Shown here one piece after another: positions 1-5,824 of a DNA stretch of 7,941 nucleotides (positions are counted from its first letter, which is position 1; the number at the start of each line of letters is the position of its first letter). A model generated the notes under the pieces. The model did not search any database, was not told where the DNA came from, and worked only from the letters and a program-made list of their open reading frames with translations. The stretch is from Brevundimonas sp. UBA5866 (GTDB lineage: Bacteria; Pseudomonadota; Alphaproteobacteria; Caulobacterales; Caulobacteraceae): assembly GCF_002432125.1 (NCBI RefSeq), contig NZ_DJFS01000056.1, positions 1,250-9,190 of the forward strand, written 5' to 3'. The translations under genes were made by a program, and so were the position numbers.

Positions 1-908
1 TCGGCATCGGCGGCCTTGGCCATTTCGGCGTATCTGCCCGCCGTCAGGCGTTGCATTCGCGCAGGCCAGAAGACGCTACCCAGACCCTTGGCAATGGCGT
101 CTTCCGGCAGGTCCAGTTCCAGCGCCGCAGCAATCGCGACGCCCGCATTGTCGAACTGGTGCGCGCCCGAAAGCGCCGGGGCCGGAAGGTCCAGAAAGCG
201 TGTCTGATCCTGATAGGCCAGACCGCCGCGTTCGGCCCACGCGTCAAAATCAACACCGAGAACTGTCAGCGGAGATCCAACCTGTTGGGCCCGACGCTCG
301 ATCTCGGCCATAGCCGGTTCGGACTGCCGCCCTACGACACAGCGCGCGCCCGCCTTGATGATCCCCGCCTTCTCGCGGGCGATACCGGCAAGGTCGGTAC
401 CGAGGAACTCGGCATGGTCCAGATCGACGGGGGTGATGACGCTCAGCAGCGGGCGCTCGATGACATTGGTGGCGTCCAGAACACCACCCAGCCCGACCTC
501 TATGATAGCAAGGTCAGCAGGCGTTTCGGCCATAGCCAGAAAGCCCGCCGCCGTGGTGCTTTCAAATACAGTCGCCTCGCCGCCGGTCGCGGCCATAGCC
601 TCCTCGACGCGGTCGAGGATGGCGTTCAGCTGATCATCGGAAATCAGCTCGCCCGCCAGCCGGATACGCTCGTTAAAGCGGACCAGATGGGGCGAGGTAT
701 AGGTGTGGACCTTCAGGCCCGCGGCCTCGGCGATCGACCGGATCAGGGAAACGGTCGATCCCTTGCCGTTTGTGCCCGCCACATGGATCACAGGCGACAG
801 GCGGTCCTGCGGATTGCCCAGCGCGGCACACAGGGCCTGCATACGGCCAAGGGACAGGTCGATGCGCTGGGGGTGCCGCGCCTTCAGACGCTCTGAAATC
901 GGGTCCAA
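1..908 (-). CDS. folC: Bifunctional folylpolyglutamate synthase / dihydrofolate synthase (FolC), C-terminus outside the window
   Basis: FolC is a cytosolic Mur-ligase-type enzyme that uses ATP to add glutamate to dihydropteroate and to reduced folates. About 302 residues are visible of a family length near 430, so the C-terminal ligase domain is cut by the window edge. Seen in the sequence: HVAGTNGKGS with the P-loop at residues 45-51, TSPHL at 71-75, FEST at 115-118, EVGLGG.LDATN at 137-148, and the DH..FLG...IAREKAGIIK block that carries the lysine normally carbamylated in this family. The start is TTG at 908: no ATG, GTG or other TTG lies between the upstream in-frame stop inside accD and the conserved region, and AAAGGG lies 12 bases upstream (921-926). 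It follows accD by 31 bases with no terminator, so co-transcription is likely. The usual GLGGR arginine is valine here (residue 143). The family call is very secure. Confidence 0.95.
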   Translation of the reverse strand, partial: MDPISERLKARHPQRIDLSLGRMQALCAALGNPQDRLSPVIHVAGTNGKGSTVSLIRSIAEAAGLKVHTYTSPHLVRFNERIRLAGELISDDQLNAILDRVEEAMAATGGEATVFESTTAAGFLAMAETPADLAIIEVGLGGVLDATNVIERPLLSVITPVDLDHAEFLGTDLAGIAREKAGIIKAGARCVVGRQSEPAMAEIERRAQQVGSPLTVLGVDFDAWAERGGLAYQDQTRFLDLPAPALSGAHQFDNAGVAIAAALELDLPEDAIAKGLGSVFWPARMQRLTAGRYAEMAKAADA

Positions 909-939
909 GACGCGACGTTTCCCTTTAGAGGTTTCGGCC

Positions 940-1833
940 TCAGGCGGCCTTTTTGCGCTTGCCGTCCATCAGGATGGACAGGATGCGGCCAAGGGTCTGC
1001 GGCAGGTCGTGACGGCTCACCACCTTATCCACCATACCCTTGTCTTTGAGGTATTCGGCGCGCTGGAAGCCCGGCGGCAGTTTCTCGCGGATGGTGGTTT
1101 CGATCACGCGCGGACCGGCAAAGCCGATCAGGGCACCCGGCTCGGCCAGATGGACATCGCCCAGCATGGCGTAGGATGCCGTCACGCCACCCGTGGTCGG
1201 GTCGGTCAGAACCACGACATAGGGCAGTTGCGCCGACTTCAGGTCCTGAATGGCCAGGGTGGTGCGGGCCATCTGCATCAGCGACAGGGCGCCTTCCTGC
1301 ATACGGGCACCACCGGCCGCGGTGAAGCAGACCAGCGGCACGCCGCGCTTCACGGCTTCCTGAGCGGCGGTGATGAAGGCTTCACCCGCAGCCATACCCA
1401 GCGAACCACCCATGAAGGTGAAGTCCTGCACGATGACCACGGCGTCGGTGCCGTCGATCTTCCCATAGCCGATGGCCATGGTGTCGGGACGGCCCGCAGC
1501 CTTGCGGGCGGCGGCCAGACGTTCCTTGTACGGCTTGCCGTCCGAGAAGTTCAGCGGGTCTTCCGGCACGGCGGGCGTGTCGATGGCTTCAAACTTGCCG
1601 TCGTCGAAGGTGGCCTTCAGACGGGTCGGCGCATTGATGCGCATGTGGCGGCCCGAAGGCGTGACCCAAAGCGCGGCTTCGAGGTCCGAGCGATAGATCA
1701 TCTCGCCCGTGTCGGGATCTTTCACCCAAAGATTGTCAGGCGTGTCCGTGGTTTTGACGACCTTGCGGACACCGGGGGAAAGGCGCGACAGCCAGCCGCC
1801 GCGGGCCTTGTTCTCGGAATTCTTATCGACCAT
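940..1833 (-). CDS. accD: Acetyl-CoA carboxylase carboxyltransferase subunit beta (AccD)
   Basis: AccD pairs with AccA to move the carboxyl group from biotin on AccB to acetyl-CoA, giving malonyl-CoA for fatty acid synthesis in the cytosol. The 297-residue length is typical. The crotonase-like carboxyltransferase core is clear: FMGGSLGMAAGE at 140-151, the oxyanion and CoA-site motif GGARMQEG at 174-181, DPTTGGVTASYAMLGD from 211, and GFAGPRVIE..IREKLPPGFQ towards the C-terminus. The N-terminal zinc-ribbon region (about 34-66) keeps its flanking sequence (LWVK, the Y.SDLEA stretch, GRHMRI), but none of the four zinc cysteines remains; the only Cys in the protein is residue 169. The start is ATG at 1833, 9 bases after the trpA stop. 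A weak AAGAAG precedes it. It lies between trpA and folC in one transcription unit. Confidence 0.97.
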   Translation of the reverse strand: MVDKNSENKARGGWLSRLSPGVRKVVKTTDTPDNLWVKDPDTGEMIYRSDLEAALWVTPSGRHMRINAPTRLKATFDDGKFEAIDTPAVPEDPLNFSDGKPYKERLAAARKAAGRPDTMAIGYGKIDGTDAVVIVQDFTFMGGSLGMAAGEAFITAAQEAVKRGVPLVCFTAAGGARMQEGALSLMQMARTTLAIQDLKSAQLPYVVVLTDPTTGGVTASYAMLGDVHLAEPGALIGFAGPRVIETTIREKLPPGFQRAEYLKDKGMVDKVVSRHDLPQTLGRILSILMDGKRKKAA

Positions 1834-1842
1834 GGGCGCTTC

Positions 1843-2685
1843 TTAAACGGTTTCCGCAACGGAAGCACTAGTGCGCGCACCACGAACTGCGGTGGAAAGT
1901 TCGCGAACCTTGTCCAGAACACGGGTCACAGCGGGCTGCCCGTCCTCGAGTGCAGCGGCCACTTCGTCCACCAGAACCGAGCCGACAACCACCGCATCGG
2001 CCACACGGGCGATCTCGGCAGCACGCTCGGGCGTCTTGACGCCAAAGCCCACGGCGACGGGCAGGCCCGAGGCCTTGCGTACGCGCATCACAGCAGGAGC
2101 GACCGAGGCGGCCTGTGCTTCCTTCACGCCCGTCACGCCCGCGACGGAGACGTAATAGACAAAGCCTGATGTGCCCTGAACGATGGTGGCCAGACGCACA
2201 TCATCCGACGTCGGCGTGGCCAGACGGATCAGCGAAATCTGTTCGGCATCCATAGCGGCTGCAAGGTCGCCAGCCTCTTCCGGCGGGCAGTCCACAGCGA
2301 TCAGCCCATCCACGCCCGCCTCGGCGGCTTCCTTGGCAAAACGCGCATAGCCATAGGATTCGACGGGGTTCAGATAACCCATCAGGATCAGCGGCGTGGT
2401 CGTATCGGTCTTGCGGAACTCGGCCACGAGGTCGAGCGTGCCGCGAAGCGTCATGCCGGCCTTCAGACCGCGAAGCGCCGCACGCTGGATCGGCGGGCCC
2501 TCTGCCATCGGGTCCGAGAAGGCCAGACCCAGTTCGATGATATCCGCACCGGCAGCAGGCAGGCCTTTCAGGATTTCCAGCGCCTCGTCACGCGAGGGGT
2601 CACCCGTCATGACATAGGGAATGAAACCCGCGCGGCCTTGGGCCTTCAGTTCGGAAAAGCGGGCGTCGATACGCGCAGTCGTCAC
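1843..2685 (-). CDS. trpA: Tryptophan synthase alpha subunit (TrpA)
   Basis: TrpA cleaves indole-3-glycerol phosphate to indole and glyceraldehyde 3-phosphate and channels indole to TrpB in the alpha2-beta2 complex. At 280 residues it is a normal-length TIM barrel. Visible motifs are GRAGFIPYVMTGDP near the N-terminus, the active-site segment IIELGLAFSDPMAEGPPIQ at 49-67, Y..SVAGVTG before the phosphate site, GFGVKTPE, and VVVGSVLVD. The catalytic Glu is E51 (E. coli E49). The second catalytic acid, Asp60 in E. coli, aligns with Glu62, and the usual Pro of PFSDP is Ala55. The start is GTG at 2685, supported by AAGGAAG six bases upstream. The start overlaps the stop of the preceding gene in the tetranucleotide GTGA, so translation is probably coupled. 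Confidence 0.97.
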   Translation of the reverse strand: MTTARIDARFSELKAQGRAGFIPYVMTGDPSRDEALEILKGLPAAGADIIELGLAFSDPMAEGPPIQRAALRGLKAGMTLRGTLDLVAEFRKTDTTTPLILMGYLNPVESYGYARFAKEAAEAGVDGLIAVDCPPEEAGDLAAAMDAEQISLIRLATPTSDDVRLATIVQGTSGFVYYVSVAGVTGVKEAQAASVAPAVMRVRKASGLPVAVGFGVKTPERAAEIARVADAVVVGSVLVDEVAAALEDGQPAVTRVLDKVRELSTAVRGARTSASVAETV

Positions 2686-2698
2686 GGATTACTTCCTT
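2682..2698 (-). promoter_or_regulatory. Ribosome binding site and GTGA stop/start overlap at trpA
   Basis: On the minus strand AAGGAAG (2698-2692) stands six bases before GTG (2685-2683). The TGA stop of the upstream gene occupies 2684-2682. This fixes the trpA start and indicates that ribosomes finishing the upstream gene can restart directly on trpA. Confidence 0.8.
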
Positions 2699-3098
2699 CA
2701 GAGGCGGAGCAGACATTGCCAGGGATAAGCGCAAACGCGAGATAGGCAGGCTCTTCGGCGACTTGCGGCTTGGAGGTGTCGAAAAAGGCGACCATCTGCA
2801 TGCCGTCACAGCCGCCGCCCTCACGGCGTTTGATCAGGATGATGCGGTTGTCATCGCCATCGGCCGGAATCCAGCCCTTGGTTTTCAAATCCTCGACATA
2901 GGCATCTGCAATGTCGCCCAGCTGATCCATGCGCGCCGTCACACAGAAGGCCGGCGTAGACAGCAGTCCACCGCAGTTGGGGGACGCGACAGCCGGAGCC
3001 TTAACCTCGATATCGGTCGGGGCAATGCTGACCGGACCGGCAGCGGAAGGGGCGGCTTGCGCGGCCAGAAGGGCCAGCGCCGAAACGAGTGCGATCAT
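2682..3098 (-). CDS. Small exported protein of unknown function between trpB and trpA
   Basis: This 138-residue protein is not one I recognise. The N-terminus is a hydrophobic stretch (about residues 2-15, IALVSALALLAAQA) followed by an Ala/Pro-rich segment. It looks like a Sec signal peptide with cleavage near AQA-AP, although the n-region has no Lys or Arg. The mature part has four cysteines (42, 52, 97, 130), enough for two disulfides in the periplasm, and a mixed alpha/beta-looking body with DQLGDIADAYVEDLKTKGW and RIILIKRREGGG. There is no lipobox. The ATG lies 2 bases after the trpB stop, with GGAG inside the end of trpB as a possible ribosome site, and the stop overlaps the trpA start by 4 bases. 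This spacing argues for a real, co-translated gene. An envelope protein between the two subunit genes of a cytosolic complex is unexpected. Its function cannot be inferred from position alone. Confidence 0.85.
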   Translation of the reverse strand: MIALVSALALLAAQAAPSAAGPVSIAPTDIEVKAPAVASPNCGGLLSTPAFCVTARMDQLGDIADAYVEDLKTKGWIPADGDDNRIILIKRREGGGCDGMQMVAFFDTSKPQVAEEPAYLAFALIPGNVCSASEGSNP

Positions 3099-3100
3099 GA

Positions 3101-4318
3101 TTACAGCTCCACGCCTAGATGTTGGGCGACCGTGAAGATGTCCTTGTCACCACGACCGGACAGCACCACGACGATATCGCCCCCCTTGCCCACTTCACGG
3201 GCGATCTCGCCCGCACGCGCCAGGGCGTGCGACGGCTCCAGCGCCGGAATGATGCCTTCCAGCTTGGAAATCATCTGGAAGGCTTCCAGCGCCTCGTCAT
3301 CCGTGGTCGAGCGGTATTCACCGCGACCGAGGTCGTTCAGCCACGCATGCTCCGGACCGATGCCCGGATAGTCGAGACCCGCCGAGATGGAGTGGCCCTC
3401 AAGGATTTGGCCATCAGCATCTTGCAACAGATAGGTGCGGTTGCCGTGCAGCACGCCCGGACGCCCGCCCTTGAGCGAGGCGGCGTGGCCGTTGTCCACG
3501 TCCAGACCGTGACCAGCGGCCTCGACACCGATCAGGCGCACGCCCTCGTCATTGACGAAGGGGTGCATGGCACCAATCGCGTTCGAACCACCGCCGATGC
3601 AGGCAACGACAGCATTGGGCAGATGCCCCATCTGTTCCATCGACTGCTTCTTGATTTCCTTGCCGATCACCGACTGGAAGTCGCGCACCATCTCCGGATA
3701 CGGGGCCGGACCGGCAGCCGTGCCGATGATGTAATAGGTGTTGGCCACGTTGGTGACCCAGTCACGCATGGCCTCGTTCATCGCATCCTTCAGGGTCGCA
3801 GCACCCGCCGTCACGGCGTTCACCTCGGCACCCAAAAGCTTCATGCGGAAAACGTTCGGCTGCTGACGCTCGACGTCAACGGCACCCATGTAGACCGTGC
3901 ACGGCAGGCCGAAGCGCGCACAGACGGTGGCCGAGGCCACGCCGTGCTGGCCCGCGCCCGTCTCGGCGATGATGCGGGTTTTGCCCATGCGGCGGGCCAG
4001 CAAAATCTGGCCCATGCAGTTGTTGATCTTGTGCGCGCCCGTGTGGTTCAGGTCCTCGCGCTTGAGCCACACCCGCGCCCCGCCGAAATGCTCGGTCAGA
4101 CGCTCTGCGTGATAGAGCGGGCTTTCCCGACCGACATAGTATTTCAAATAGCCGTCCAGCTCTTCCTGAAAGGTCGGATCCGCCTTGGCCGCTTTGTAGG
4201 CCGCGTCCAGCTCGTGGATCAGCGGCATGAGGGTTTCGGGCACGAAGCGACCGCCATAGGGGCCGAAGCGACCCTGTTCGTCGGGCCATGCGTAGGTATT
4301 GGATAGAGGTGCGTTCAC
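3101..4318 (-). CDS. trpB: Tryptophan synthase beta subunit (TrpB)
   Basis: TrpB is the PLP enzyme that condenses indole with L-serine to give tryptophan. It is 405 residues, a TrpB1-type length. Seen: FGPYGGRFVPETLM at 18-31, the PLP-lysine motif HTGAHKINN with K97 (E. coli K87), ETGAGQHG with catalytic E119 (E. coli E109), the phosphate-binding GGGSNA at 242-247, and SGRGDKD with S387 (E. coli S377) near the end. The start is GTG at 4318. An in-frame TAG lies three codons upstream and the family N-terminus begins here, so the start is firm, but no good Shine-Dalgarno sequence precedes it. The gap to trpF is 33 bases. GPHPYP, the usual form of the 203-208 motif, reads GPAPYP here. TrpB acts with TrpA, but an extra gene separates the two. 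Confidence 0.97.
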   Translation of the reverse strand: MNAPLSNTYAWPDEQGRFGPYGGRFVPETLMPLIHELDAAYKAAKADPTFQEELDGYLKYYVGRESPLYHAERLTEHFGGARVWLKREDLNHTGAHKINNCMGQILLARRMGKTRIIAETGAGQHGVASATVCARFGLPCTVYMGAVDVERQQPNVFRMKLLGAEVNAVTAGAATLKDAMNEAMRDWVTNVANTYYIIGTAAGPAPYPEMVRDFQSVIGKEIKKQSMEQMGHLPNAVVACIGGGSNAIGAMHPFVNDEGVRLIGVEAAGHGLDVDNGHAASLKGGRPGVLHGNRTYLLQDADGQILEGHSISAGLDYPGIGPEHAWLNDLGRGEYRSTTDDEALEAFQMISKLEGIIPALEPSHALARAGEIAREVGKGGDIVVVLSGRGDKDIFTVAQHLGVEL

Positions 4319-4351
4319 GGCTGCAATCTACAGGGGAGGGAAATGGCGAAA

Positions 4352-4990
4352 TCAGGACCGACGCGCGGCCTGCATAAATTCACGGATCAGGGTGATGTCC
4401 TTAACACCCGGCGCACGCTCGACGCCAGAGGAGACATCAACCATTGGAGCACGGGTCATGCGCAAGGCTTCACCCAGATTGGCCGGATTGATCCCTCCTG
4501 CGAGAAACCATTTTGCGCCAAACTGACGATTGGCCATCAGTGACCAGTCAAAGCTGTGCCCCACACCACCGGGCAGGTCGCTGCCCGCCGGGGGTTTGGC
4601 ATCGAACAGGAGGATGTCTGCGGCGGAAGTCCATGCAGGAACATCTACGAAATCGGCTGACGTGCGGATCGGCAGCGCCTTGATGATTTTTGCGCCGGTC
4701 GTCTGCCGCACTTGTCTGGCGCGCTGTGGCGTTTCAGAGCCGTGCAGCTGGATGTAGTCGGGTTTCAGATGCGTCGCTATGCGGCGCAAAAGGACATCGT
4801 CCGGATTGACCACCACGGCCACGATGCCCGCCCGACCGCGTGCCGCCTCAAACAGTCCGGCTGCGGCTTCGGGCTCGAGATGGCGCGGACTTCTGGGGAA
4901 GATCACCGCGCCGACATAGGCCGCGCCTTCGTCCAGCGCAGCGGTCAATGTCTCGGGGGTGCTCAGCCCGCAGATTTTTACCTCGGTCAT
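4352..4990 (-). CDS. trpF: Phosphoribosylanthranilate isomerase (TrpF)
   Basis: TrpF carries out the Amadori rearrangement of N-(5'-phosphoribosyl)anthranilate to CdRP, the third step after chorismate in tryptophan synthesis. The 212-residue TIM barrel shows VKICGL with catalytic Cys7, PRSPRHL at 32-38, QLHG at 81-84, LLFDAKPP with catalytic Asp130, and the phosphate-site loops LAGGINP (163-169) and DVSSGVE (185-191). The family N-terminus fits the ATG at 4990. The bases just upstream are pyrimidines that form the tail of a hairpin, so this ATG has no Shine-Dalgarno sequence. An in-frame TTG at 5026 has AGGGG nine bases upstream and would add 12 residues (TTG ACC TTA TGG and onward). I prefer the ATG on family grounds but cannot exclude the TTG. 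It is the first gene of the trpF-trpB-X-trpA-accD-folC unit. Confidence 0.95.
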   Translation of the reverse strand: MTEVKICGLSTPETLTAALDEGAAYVGAVIFPRSPRHLEPEAAAGLFEAARGRAGIVAVVVNPDDVLLRRIATHLKPDYIQLHGSETPQRARQVRQTTGAKIIKALPIRTSADFVDVPAWTSAADILLFDAKPPAGSDLPGGVGHSFDWSLMANRQFGAKWFLAGGINPANLGEALRMTRAPMVDVSSGVERAPGVKDITLIREFMQAARRS

Positions 4991-4991
4991 G

Positions 4992-5040
4992 AAAAAGGGG
5001 GTGCGCGACCCAAGCCATAAGGTCAAGGCCGCACACCCCT
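4992..5040 (-). terminator. Intrinsic-terminator-like hairpin ending at the trpF start (terminator or attenuator)
   Basis: In the minus-strand RNA, A-GGGG (5040-5036) pairs with CCCC-U (5000-4996). After one bulged U (5035), GUGCG (5034-5030) pairs with CGCAC (5005-5001). An inner GACC/GGUC helix (5024-5021 with 5010-5007) closes a 10-base loop. The stem runs straight into UUUUU (4996-4992), one base before the trpF ATG. This is the form of a Rho-independent terminator. It sits 19 bases after the stop of the upstream 157-residue gene, so it may simply end that transcript. Its position on the trpF start also allows it to act as an attenuator. Pairing was read by eye. Confidence 0.65.
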
Positions 5041-5058
5041 AAATCATCGGTGCCGCGA

Positions 5059-5532
5059 TCAGCGGTTACCGGTCGAGCGCGTCATGGAAGCCCGCATACC
5101 CTCAGCGTGCAGGGCACCGGAGGGGGCGATCTTTTCGTTCGGGGTTTCAGCCGGGCCCTTGTTGGCCGTGCGCGATTTCGGTCCCGACTTGGCCGGAGCC
5201 TTGGCTTTGCGCTCAACCGCTTCGCGCAGATTTTCCGTGGCGCGCGAGGATGAGTTCGACAGGGAACGGGCCTCCAGCGCCGCATTCACCCGCTCGATGG
5301 CCGCAACCAAAAGCTCCTTCTTCTCGCGGGCACCGGTATCGGGCTTGTTCTCGCCCGAACGACGGGCAGCGCGGGCGCGGTCACGCATCATACGCTGGAC
5401 ACGCTCGCGGCGGCTGCGCAGCTGGCGCGCCAGTTCGGTCAGTTCGCGGTGAGACATGCCGTCCAGCTTTTTGGACTGTTCCACCCACTGCTGCTCATTC
5501 TGGTCCAGAACGCGTTTGGCCGAAGTGCTCAT
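5059..5532 (-). CDS. Small, highly basic protein of unknown function
   Basis: This is a 157-residue protein I do not recognise. Residues 1-60 are strongly helical and charged, with an Arg-rich run (about 36-58, QLRSRRERVQRMMRDRARAARR). A second helical block lies at about 65-90 (EKKELLVAAIERVNAALEARS), and the Lys/Arg/Ala/Pro-rich tail from about 95 looks disordered. There is no cysteine, signal peptide or membrane segment, and a single Trp. The composition suggests a nucleic-acid-binding or ribosome-associated protein; that is inference only. The start at ATG 5532 is supported by AGGAAG (5544-5539) with a six-base spacer; a longer frame upstream would run through a hairpin and has no such signal. 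It is followed by the terminator-like hairpin and then trpF, so it may form its own transcription unit. Confidence 0.8.
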   Translation of the reverse strand: MSTSAKRVLDQNEQQWVEQSKKLDGMSHRELTELARQLRSRRERVQRMMRDRARAARRSGENKPDTGAREKKELLVAAIERVNAALEARSLSNSSSRATENLREAVERKAKAPAKSGPKSRTANKGPAETPNEKIAPSGALHAEGMRASMTRSTGNR

Positions 5533-5542
5533 GTTTTTCTTC

Positions 5543-5566
5543 CTGTCTTTTCTTATGGAAAGACAG
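5543..5566 (-). repeat. Perfect 8-bp inverted repeat touching the Shine-Dalgarno of the basic-protein gene
   Basis: CTGTCTTT (5543-5550) and AAAGACAG (5559-5566) are perfect inverted copies around an 8-base loop. On the minus strand the downstream arm ends on the first two bases of AGGAAG (5544-5539), the ribosome binding site for the ATG at 5532. In RNA it could form a hairpin that partly hides this site; in DNA it could be a dimeric operator. Which of these applies is not decided by the sequence. Confidence 0.6.
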
Positions 5567-5589
5567 CGCGTGACGACACAGGACGTTCC
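5565..5589 (-). promoter_or_regulatory. Possible EcfG-type (general stress sigma) promoter
   Basis: Minus strand GGAAC (5589-5585), a 16-base spacer, then CGCT (5568-5565). Alphaproteobacterial EcfG promoters are GGAAC-N16/17-CGTT, so the -35 element and spacing match and the -10 element differs at one base. It lies about 33 bases upstream of the ATG at 5532. A chance match is quite possible. Confidence 0.3.
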
Positions 5590-5641
5590 TGATTTTCGCA
5601 CGCGTGAAGGTGTCGCAACGCGGGCGGTTCAGTCTGTTGGC

Positions 5642-5824
5642 TAGGTGGCCGGTGGGGCTTTTGCCTCCACCTCCTCGGCGGGGCCTGCCCCTTGAGGTGT
5701 TACCGCCACGCCAAAGGCGGAGAACCGGCCCCGATGATCGGTACCGCGCGCCATTCTCCGATCGGCATAGGCAATGGCCGGCAATCTCCGGGCCAAGACT
5801 CAGAGAACAACGGTTGACCACCTA
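5642..5824. other. Palindrome-dense intergenic region, candidate structured non-coding RNA
   Basis: No gene was seen in the 289-base gap 5533-5821, but 5642-5824 holds nested inverted repeats centred near 5733. These are TAGGTGG (5642-5648) with CCACCTA (5818-5824); CCG (5649-5651) with CGG (5811-5813); TTG.CC (5661-5665) with GG.CAA (5791-5796); GGCCTGCC (5682-5689) with GGCA-AT-GGCC (5770-5779); and CGGAGAA (5718-5724) with TTCTCCG (5754-5760). Together they make a rod of about 183 bases with internal loops. Local alternatives also exist: GGTGGGGC/GCC-T-CCACC (5651-5671), CACCTC/GAGGTG enclosing GGGG/CCCC (5668-5699), and CCGCC/GGCGG (5703-5720). Size and rod shape recall 6S RNA, and + strand CCUGCCCCUUGAGG resembles a 6S segment from memory, but this is unproven. 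A cluster of REP-like palindromes is the main alternative. The strand is undecided, and one arm includes the rsuA stop codon. Confidence 0.4.

Noticed and set aside
51..896. 281-codon open frame on the + strand
   Set aside because: It lies opposite folC, whose minus-strand frame contains all the FolC motifs. The + product has no recognisable features and arises from high-GC antisense bias.
703..2169. 488-codon open frame on the + strand
   Set aside because: It runs antisense across the folC start, accD and much of trpA, all secure genes. It shows no ribosome site or family motifs and has an unusual His/Gly/Arg-rich composition.
3119..4306. 395-codon open frame on the + strand
   Set aside because: It is the antisense mirror of trpB and has no protein-family signal.
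4848..5036. Possible trp leader peptide overlapping the trpF hairpin
   Set aside because: The candidate frames (ATG GCT TGG and TTG ACC TTA TGG) contain only one Trp codon each, so there is no tandem-Trp ribosome-stalling signal.
5642..5824. tmRNA, SRP RNA or RNase P RNA in the intergenic gap
   Set aside because: The conserved sequences expected for these RNAs, such as the SRP GGAAGCAGCC loop, the RNase P GAGGAAAGTCC block and an AANDN-type tag, were not found.
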